This document shows, one piece after another, positions 1 to 5,933 of a stretch of DNA of 9,575 nucleotides. How positions within the stretch are numbered: position 1 is the first letter of the stretch; each line of letters opens with the position of its first letter. Source of the DNA: JAPUDQ01 sp049291395 (GTDB taxonomy: Bacteria; Patescibacteriota; Saccharimonadia; Saccharimonadales; Saccharimonadaceae); contig JBATPJ010000037.1 of the NCBI GenBank assembly GCA_049291395.1, forward strand, positions 1-9,575, given 5' to 3'. A program made the translations under genes and the position numbers. The notes under the pieces were generated by a model. The model searched no databases and was not told the DNA's origin. It was given only the letters and a program-made list of their open reading frames with translations.

Positions 1-11
1 GAGTGGTAGTT

Positions 12-2663
12 GTGGCCAAAGGCTCAAACAAATCATCGAAGACACTGAGTGTCTATTCCAATCTCACGAACCGTCGCAAAGTTAAAAAAGACGCCAAATC
101 ACGGCGCAAAGCCGAATATCTCGCGACTCTCCCGAAGCACCCCGTCAAGCGGGTGTTCTACCGACTGCACCCCAAACGCTTCTGGTCGTACTGGTTTAGC
201 CGCGAAGGCCTCATCATGTCGGGCAAAATCGTCGGCGTCGGCGTACTCCTCGTCGTCCTGCTCATCGCAGGGCTCTTCGCCTACTACGGCCAAGAAATCG
301 CCTCGATCCGACCCGGTGAACTCTCGAGCCGCGTCCAGACTACCGTCAGCCGCTACTACGACCGCAACGGCGAACTACTATGGGAAGACAAAGGCTCTGG
401 CGACTACAAACTCGTCGTCAAATCAGAAGAGATCTCACAGCAGATGAAAAACGCTACCATCGCGATCGAAGATAAAGACTTCTACAAACACGGCGGCTTC
501 AGCCTAACCGGTATTGTCCGCGCTACCTGGAACAACTTCAAAGGCGGCGACACCCAGGGTGCATCAACCTTGACACAGCAACTTGTCAAACAGGTCTTCT
601 TCCGCGACGAATCCGGCGACCGCAGCTTTGGCGGCGTCCCGCGCAAGATCAAAGAGACCATCCTCGCTATCGAAGTCGAACGCTCGTACAACAAAGACCA
701 GATCCTGACCATGTATCTCAACGAGTCATCGTATGGTGGTCGCCGCAACGGTGTGCAATCAGCCGCTCGGACGTACTTCGACAAGGATGCCAAAGACTTG
801 ACTCTCGCCGAGGCATCATTCCTTGCATCCATCCCACAGCAACCCGGACGATTCAACCCGTACAATGCTCTCGAAGATCCGGATGCCAAAAAAGATCTCG
901 TCGCCCGTCAACATACTACTCTCGACTATATGGCTGAACAAGGCTATATCACGAAAGCTGAAGCAACCGAAGCCAAGAAGATAGCTATCCTTGATACTGT
1001 CAAACCACAATCAGACCAATTTGCCGGCATCAAGGCACCGCACTTTGTCCAGTACGTCAAAGGTCAGCTTGAAGCCGAACTCGGCCAAGCAACCGTCGGC
1101 GCTGGTGGACTTACCATCAAGACTACTCTCGACTGGCGAGCTCAGCAAATTGTTGACCAGGCGTTTGTCGACCTCTTCAACGGCCCTATGCCTCGCTCGG
1201 CCAACTTCGACAACGGCGCAGCCACCGTCATCGATGTCCCGACCGGCCAGATCCTCGCCATGCGTGGCAGTCGTGACTACGACTATCCTGGCTACGGCTC
1301 CGTCAACTCATCAGTCGCCTATCTACAGCCTGGTTCAAGTATCAAACCATTAGTTTTCTCTGCACTCTTCAAACAGCGTGACGGCGTTAACTACGGTGCC
1401 GGCTCCATCCTGTCCGATGAGCCACTGCCGCAAAGTGTCTATACGACCGGTGATGGCAAATCCGTCATGAACTTTGACAACAAATTCCGCGGCGCTATCC
1501 CGATTCGTTCCGGCCTTGCCGAATCACGCAACATCCCAGCTATCAAAGCAATGTACATCGCCGGACGCGATCTCACCCTCAACACTATCCATGATATAGG
1601 CGACAAATCCTACTGTACCAACGGCGCCAACCGCGAGGTCGGTCTCGCCGCGGCCATTGGTGGCTGTGAGGTCAAACAAGTTGAGCACACTGAGGCATTT
1701 GCCACAATCGCCCGCCTCGGAGTCTACAAATCACCCGCAACGGTGCTCGAAGTCAAAAACTCCGAAGGCCAAGTCATCAAGAAATGGAAAGATGAAGGCT
1801 CGCAGGTTATCGATCCACAAATCCCTTATATCATCGCCGACATCCTCAGTGATGATACTGCCCGCTCTCCATCCTATGGCCGCGGCGCATCCGGCCTCGT
1901 CGTACCTGGTGTCAAGACATTTACTAAGACTGGTACAAGTAACGCTGGCACCAAATCAAAAGACCTTTGGATGATGAGCACCAGCCCTCGTGTCGCGCTC
2001 GGCATGTGGGTCGGTAACCACGACACTCGTCCGATGAGCGACGCACTTAGTAGCCGTATCGGGCCGACAGTCAACAAGATTATGGGACCGCTCCACACCG
2101 ACGTCTTCGCTAAAGATGGTTCGTGGAAAGCCGGTGATTGGTTCACGCAGCCCGCTGGTGTCCAGCGACTAACTGTCAGCGGACGAAGTGACCTGTTCCC
2201 ATCGTGGTATAACAATTCTCAGTCCAACCCGACAGAAAAGATCACCTTTGACAAAGTCTCGAAGAAAAAAGCCACAGACTGTACCCCGGAGAGCGCCAAA
2301 GAGACCCTCGATGTCCAGAAATTCACCGATCCGATCACAAAGAAAGTACTATACATCTCACCAGCCGGCTACGACGCCAACGCTGATGACGACATCCACA
2401 AATGTGACGACGTGCAGCCATATGTCACGCTGATCACGCCCGGTTCGCCTAGCAACAAGAAAATTACCGCCAGTGTCTCACAAGGAACCCACTCAATACA
2501 GTCGGTCGTCTTCTCAGTCGGCGGCGAAGAAGTCGGCACCATGTCAGGCAACGGCAGCGGCAACTACGTCATGGACTACAACGGGCCAAAGTCTGGCACG
2601 ATCACCGTCACTGTCACCGACAGCGCACTCTATACTGGATCGCTCAGCAACTCAAGCTGGTAG
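12..2663 (+). CDS. Bifunctional class A penicillin-binding protein (PBP1A/1B-like transglycosylase-transpeptidase)
   Basis: This 883-residue membrane enzyme would polymerise lipid II into glycan strands and cross-link the stem peptides outside the cytoplasmic membrane. Numbering is from the GTG at 12. Seen: a basic cytoplasmic tail of about 70 residues, then one membrane helix (about 73-92). The GT51 domain has EDKDFYKH with catalytic Glu153, GASTLTQQLVKQ (183-194) and RKIKE (211-215). The transpeptidase domain has SSIK (Ser442, Lys445), SRN (505-507) and KTGT (639-642). All catalytic motifs are intact. After the transpeptidase comes a roughly 170-residue tail ending in a beta-rich, Ser/Thr/Gly-rich Ig-like segment (about 803-883). 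Four extracytoplasmic Cys (535/552 and 757/798) fall in two close pairs that could form disulfides. Start choice: GTG at 3 is also in frame, and the gene could begin upstream of the window; GTG at 12 gives a typical MAKGS start with a weak upstream GAGTGG. It converges on the PIN-TRAM gene. The function is secure; PBP1A versus another class A subtype is not. Confidence 0.93.
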   Translation: MAKGSNKSSKTLSVYSNLTNRRKVKKDAKSRRKAEYLATLPKHPVKRVFYRLHPKRFWSYWFSREGLIMSGKIVGVGVLLVVLLIAGLFAYYGQEIASIRPGELSSRVQTTVSRYYDRNGELLWEDKGSGDYKLVVKSEEISQQMKNATIAIEDKDFYKHGGFSLTGIVRATWNNFKGGDTQGASTLTQQLVKQVFFRDESGDRSFGGVPRKIKETILAIEVERSYNKDQILTMYLNESSYGGRRNGVQSAARTYFDKDAKDLTLAEASFLASIPQQPGRFNPYNALEDPDAKKDLVARQHTTLDYMAEQGYITKAEATEAKKIAILDTVKPQSDQFAGIKAPHFVQYVKGQLEAELGQATVGAGGLTIKTTLDWRAQQIVDQAFVDLFNGPMPRSANFDNGAATVIDVPTGQILAMRGSRDYDYPGYGSVNSSVAYLQPGSSIKPLVFSALFKQRDGVNYGAGSILSDEPLPQSVYTTGDGKSVMNFDNKFRGAIPIRSGLAESRNIPAIKAMYIAGRDLTLNTIHDIGDKSYCTNGANREVGLAAAIGGCEVKQVEHTEAFATIARLGVYKSPATVLEVKNSEGQVIKKWKDEGSQVIDPQIPYIIADILSDDTARSPSYGRGASGLVVPGVKTFTKTGTSNAGTKSKDLWMMSTSPRVALGMWVGNHDTRPMSDALSSRIGPTVNKIMGPLHTDVFAKDGSWKAGDWFTQPAGVQRLTVSGRSDLFPSWYNNSQSNPTEKITFDKVSKKKATDCTPESAKETLDVQKFTDPITKKVLYISPAGYDANADDDIHKCDDVQPYVTLITPGSPSNKKITASVSQGTHSIQSVVFSVGGEEVGTMSGNGSGNYVMDYNGPKSGTITVTVTDSALYTGSLSNSSW

Positions 2664-2669
2664 CTCGAG
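2651..2669. terminator. Possible weak bidirectional hairpin between convergent genes
   Basis: An 8-base inverted repeat, CTCAAGCT and AGCTCGAG with one A-C mismatch and a 3-base loop, spans the stop codon of the PBP gene and reaches to 13 bases from the end of the convergent PIN-TRAM gene. It is the only hairpin seen in the convergence zone. It lacks a proper T-run on either strand; only TTGC follows on the minus strand. A true intrinsic terminator is therefore doubtful. Confidence 0.22.
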
Positions 2670-2681
2670 ACTGAAATTCAA

Positions 2682-3518
2682 TTAGCTATTTGCGAGATCA
2701 ATCATCGTATCTTCACGACTTCGCTTCGGCTGATGATTTGTCCGAGTAGGCTTACGGCGATTGTTCGGGCGTGACGGAGTCGGAGATGGTGCTGCCACGA
2801 CCGCTGGAGCCTTCGGTGATTGGCGAGCAGACTTGAGGCGTGCGAAAACCATTCGACCGGCTTCGGTTTGCAGTACACGTATCGTTTCGGCCTCGACGAC
2901 CTGACCGATGGCACTTTTGGCCTGATCGATCACGACCATCGTACCATCATCGAGATAGCCCACACCCTGGTCTTTGTTTTGGCCCGCTGCGACGATAGCT
3001 ACCGAGATCGTTTCGCCCGGTAGGTGCATCGGCCTCAGCGCGTGCGCTAACTCGTTGACATTGACGACGATGATCTGCTCAGTCTTTGCTACTTTGTTGA
3101 GGTTGTAATCAGTCGTACAAAGCCTGGCATTGAGCTTTTTCGCCAGGACGATCAGCTGCTCATCGACACCCTCAGGATGCGTGGCGCCATCATCGTAGTT
3201 CGTCACGGTGATATGTCGTATCTCCTGCAGTTCACTGATGACATCGAGGCCATAGCGTGCTCGTTCGCGCTTGTCATGATCGGCTCGATCGGCCATATAT
3301 TGTAGCTCCCGTACGACACTTCTCGGGATGATGATCTCGCTCGACAGGAAGCCTGAGCGAGCGATGGCGACGATGCGGCCATCGATGAGAGCGCTGGTAT
3401 CGCAGACGATTTTGGACAGCGGTACTCTACGCTGCTGGACGGCGGGTGCGATGGCGCGATACGTCAGATAGCTTGTCTCGACGGCGACAAGCGTCGCAAT
3501 AATTTCTAAATAGGTCAT
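2682..3518 (-). CDS. PIN-TRAM domain protein, YacL-like
   Basis: This 278-residue protein carries a PIN nuclease-fold domain followed by a TRAM nucleic-acid-binding domain. The architecture matches Bacillus YacL and related proteins whose in vivo role is poorly settled. Seen: a short hydrophobic N-terminal stretch (about 3-23). The PIN domain follows (about 36-155) with likely metal-binding acids Asp40 and Asp46 in DTSALIDGR, Glu71 in VVREL, Asp119 and Asp137 in TTDYN. A TRAM-like beta segment covers about 167-226. The Pro/Arg/Lys-rich, probably disordered tail covers about 230-278. YacL of Firmicutes is longer (about 366 residues) and has several N-terminal membrane helices; here that region is reduced to about 30 residues, so membrane anchoring is uncertain. 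The start ATG overlaps the radA stop as ATGA (4 bases), which indicates co-transcription and translational coupling with radA; only a weak purine-rich GAAAGAG precedes it. The domain call is confident, the activity inferred. Confidence 0.88.
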   Translation of the reverse strand: MTYLEIIATLVAVETSYLTYRAIAPAVQQRRVPLSKIVCDTSALIDGRIVAIARSGFLSSEIIIPRSVVRELQYMADRADHDKRERARYGLDVISELQEIRHITVTNYDDGATHPEGVDEQLIVLAKKLNARLCTTDYNLNKVAKTEQIIVVNVNELAHALRPMHLPGETISVAIVAAGQNKDQGVGYLDDGTMVVIDQAKSAIGQVVEAETIRVLQTEAGRMVFARLKSARQSPKAPAVVAAPSPTPSRPNNRRKPTRTNHQPKRSREDTMIDLANS

Positions 3519-4882
3519 GATTTCTCTTTCGTTTTAACAGTTAGATAGGTTTGGAGCACGGTCCGAAGGTCGCGGGCTGGTCGTATGAAAGCGTCACTCG
3601 GCTTCGTCTCGGGTGCTACCGCGTAGGTAAAACCGAGCTTCCGAGCCTCAGCGATACGTTTGATGCTGCCACTCGACGAGCGGATCTCACCACCCAGGCC
3701 GACTTCACCGTACACCACCGCTTCCTGGTCCATGGCGCGTCCGGCCGCCGCGCTGGCGATCGCCATGCAGACACCGAGATCGGCTGCTGGGTCACGTAGT
3801 TTGAGCCCGCCGACAACATTGACGAAGATGTCTTTGTCGCTGAGGTTTAGTTTGGTACGTTTTTCGAGGACGGCGACGAGTAGATTGAGCCTGTTGAGGT
3901 CAAAGCCGCTGGCGGTGCGTTTCGGATAGCCGAAGCTTGTCGGGTTGACGAGCGCCTGGATCTCGACCAGGAGCGACCGGTTGCCTTCCATGGTAGCGAG
4001 AATTATCGAACCGTCAGTGCTTGAACGTTCCGCAAGCAAACTGGCCGAAGGATTGTCGACGGGCACCAGTCCACGATCTTGCATCTCAAATATCGCGAGC
4101 TCTGCAGTGCTTCCATAGCGGTTTTTGATAGCGCGTACCATCTTGAACCCTCCATAGCGATCGCCCTCAAATTGCAATACGACATCAACGAGATGCTCCA
4201 TGACTTTCGGTCCGGCGATACTGCCCTCTTTGGTGACGTGACCGACTAGCATGACCGCGGTGTGCGACCGTTTAGCCGCCTGGATGATCAGGTTAGTTGC
4301 ATTCGTAATCTGACTGACGGTACCCGGTGCACTGGCGATCTCCGTCATCACCAGCGTCTGGATCGAGTCGACGATTACCAGCTGATAGTCACTACTGGCG
4401 ATCGTCGCGGCGATGTCATCGGCGCTTGTCGTACTGACCAATGATAGCTGCGCTTCGGGCGAAGCACCGAGTCGATCGGCACGCAATTTTACCTGGCCCG
4501 CCGACTCCTCGCCAGTGATATACAGTACCTTGTCGCGGCGCGCGACGTTGGCACAGAGCTGAAGGAGCAGTGTGCTTTTGCCGATCCCAGGTTCACCAGC
4601 GACCAAGATCACCCCGCCCGACATCAAACCACCACCTAGGACAACATCAAGATCAGCGATGCCAGTAGATATCCGGTTTTTGACCGTATCGACTGCGACG
4701 TCTTGTAGCGATTCGACTTTCAGTTTCTGGCCAGCTGAGCGCTGGACGACGGCTTTGCCGGTCGCGATCGGCGCCGACTCGACGAGGCTATTCCATGCCC
4801 CACAGTTTTCACACCGCCCCGCCCATTTGCCGTAGGTCGCCCCGCATTGCTGGCACACGTATTGAGTCTTCGTCTTGATCAT
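3515..4882 (-). CDS. radA: DNA repair protein RadA (Sms)
   Basis: This RecA-related branch-migration ATPase/helicase acts in the cytoplasm on recombination intermediates and helps RecA-dependent repair. The 455-residue length is normal for RadA. Seen: an N-terminal zinc finger with Cys10, Cys13, Cys24 and Cys27 (CQQCG...CENCG). The Walker A motif is GEPGIGKST (96-104). The Walker B segment is LVIVDS, ending at Asp172-Ser173. The RadA signature reads KNRYG (253-257), where the family consensus is KNRFG, a conservative Phe-to-Tyr change. A C-terminal Lon-protease-like domain spans about 335-440 (FVNVVGGLKL, DPAADLG). All domains are present. The gene lies 61 bases after the HExxH membrane protein gene and overlaps the PIN-TRAM gene by 4 bases. 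A strong-looking extended -10 lies 10 bases before the ATG, so radA may be transcribed from its own promoter on a nearly leaderless mRNA as well as from clpC. Confidence 0.97.
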   Translation of the reverse strand: MIKTKTQYVCQQCGATYGKWAGRCENCGAWNSLVESAPIATGKAVVQRSAGQKLKVESLQDVAVDTVKNRISTGIADLDVVLGGGLMSGGVILVAGEPGIGKSTLLLQLCANVARRDKVLYITGEESAGQVKLRADRLGASPEAQLSLVSTTSADDIAATIASSDYQLVIVDSIQTLVMTEIASAPGTVSQITNATNLIIQAAKRSHTAVMLVGHVTKEGSIAGPKVMEHLVDVVLQFEGDRYGGFKMVRAIKNRYGSTAELAIFEMQDRGLVPVDNPSASLLAERSSTDGSIILATMEGNRSLLVEIQALVNPTSFGYPKRTASGFDLNRLNLLVAVLEKRTKLNLSDKDIFVNVVGGLKLRDPAADLGVCMAIASAAAGRAMDQEAVVYGEVGLGGEIRSSSGSIKRIAEARKLGFTYAVAPETKPSDAFIRPARDLRTVLQTYLTVKTKEKS

Positions 4883-4892
4883 ATCTCTATAT

Positions 4893-4901
4893 AGTATAGC
4901 A
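4893..4901 (-). promoter_or_regulatory. radA promoter, extended -10 (TGCTATACT)
   Basis: On the minus strand TGC-TATACT ends 10 bases before the radA ATG. A 17-base spacer gives no good -35; a TTGATG lies 21 bases away, too far for a standard promoter, so this would rely on the extended -10. A start site about 6-8 bases downstream of the -10 would leave a leader of only a few bases and no room for a Shine-Dalgarno. The 11 bases TTGCTATACTA are identical to the clpC promoter. Confidence 0.55.
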
Positions 4902-4943
4902 AGTTACGCATTGCCGCCGCATCAACAGCGGCCGAGAAGCACG

Positions 4944-5933
4944 TTATAGTGACGGTGCTTCCGGTAGTGCAGTCGAATTGATACTCTTCTGAAGGCCTTC
5001 TGCGGTGGTGTTGAGTGCATCGAGTTCGGCTTTCTTTTGGTTATACAGATCGATCTGGCCGTTGATCGCGTCCCTATCCGCCTGGAGTCTCTCTTGGCGC
5101 GCGACAAGCCTATTACGCTCGACAGTAAACGCTGCCTGATCGGCGAATCCCCCGCCATCAGCCCGTCGGTTAAAGTTCGTGATATCTGCCTGAAGTGTTG
5201 CCAGAGCATTGGTATATGTTGACGAGGCGGTGGCGACTTGATCAGCAAGACTATTCATCTCTGCGACGAGCGATTGTTGCTTTTGCTCGATCTCATCGAA
5301 GACTTTTTCATACTTGCTGCTCAGCGCAACGACATCGCTCCGCTTTACAAAATACCGTGCATAATACGACTCCAGCTCAGACGATAACGAACCGATCTCC
5401 GTGCCGAGGATCGAGTGGAGTTCATTGAGGCGCTCACCCGGCTCAGTCTTGGCGTAGAGGTCAAGCCGGGCTTGAAGCTTTGGGTTGGTGATATGCTGGG
5501 TTTGCTGTTCGATGAGCGCATCGATACGCGCTCGTTCACCTACACTAAGTCGATCGTAGGCAGCATGGAGCATCTCATGTGCCGCTGTCACCTCGCGGAT
5601 GCCATACAGCCGAGCATCGGTGATATTAAAGATATATATCTGACGACTTGCATAGCAACCGAGCACAGCGGATTTCTCGACGAGCTGCTGACAGTGTTGG
5701 TTGAACGCCTCGCGGTCGTCGATCTTTGGATGTGAAGCATAAAAATAAAATGTGCCTTCATCAGTCATCGCCACTCTCTCGGTGATAGCCGCCACATCGG
5801 CCGTCGGTTTGTAATCCCAGACCGATAGCTGATCGACGACAAATTGCCGGTTCACCATCACCCAGACAGCAGCAGCAAGGAGCGCTAGTAGTATGAACAG
5901 CCTGACAAGGCTATGACGCGGTTTGGGCGACAC
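4944..5933 (-). CDS. Uncharacterised membrane-anchored HExxH protein with coiled-coil tail (putative metallopeptidase)
   Basis: I do not recognise a named family. From the GTG at 5933 the protein has 329 residues. Seen: a short basic N-terminus (KPRHSLVR), then one hydrophobic helix (about 11-28). By the positive-inside rule the bulk would lie outside the membrane. Next comes a globular region (about 40-200) with a Cys pair (Cys81, Cys93) and HEMLH (His119-Glu120-His123) in TAAHEMLHAAYDRL. This fits the HExxH zinc site of zincin metallopeptidases. Glu171 and Glu179 in NELHSILGTE are candidate third ligands. A long Gln/Glu/Lys/Ala-rich coiled coil follows (about 205-315). HExxH occurs by chance, so catalysis is inferred. 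Start choice: GTG at 5933 has GGAG four bases upstream and overlaps clpC by 23 bases; the alternative GTG at 5972 would overlap it by 62 bases and has no clear advantage. The overlap implies co-translation with clpC and therefore CIRCE control. It could instead be a structural envelope or division factor. Confidence 0.8.
   Translation of the reverse strand: MSPKPRHSLVRLFILLALLAAAVWVMVNRQFVVDQLSVWDYKPTADVAAITERVAMTDEGTFYFYASHPKIDDREAFNQHCQQLVEKSAVLGCYASRQIYIFNITDARLYGIREVTAAHEMLHAAYDRLSVGERARIDALIEQQTQHITNPKLQARLDLYAKTEPGERLNELHSILGTEIGSLSSELESYYARYFVKRSDVVALSSKYEKVFDEIEQKQQSLVAEMNSLADQVATASSTYTNALATLQADITNFNRRADGGGFADQAAFTVERNRLVARQERLQADRDAINGQIDLYNQKKAELDALNTTAEGLQKSINSTALPEAPSL

Noticed and set aside
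4916..4932. GCCGC-N7-GCGGC hairpin between the HExxH protein gene and radA
   Set aside because: Only five base pairs with a 7-base loop and no following T-run on either strand, so it does not qualify as a terminator, and no known operator matches it.
4922..5248. A 108-codon minus-strand frame within the coiled-coil coding region
   Set aside because: Out-of-frame shadow of the HExxH protein gene with low-complexity composition and no domain.
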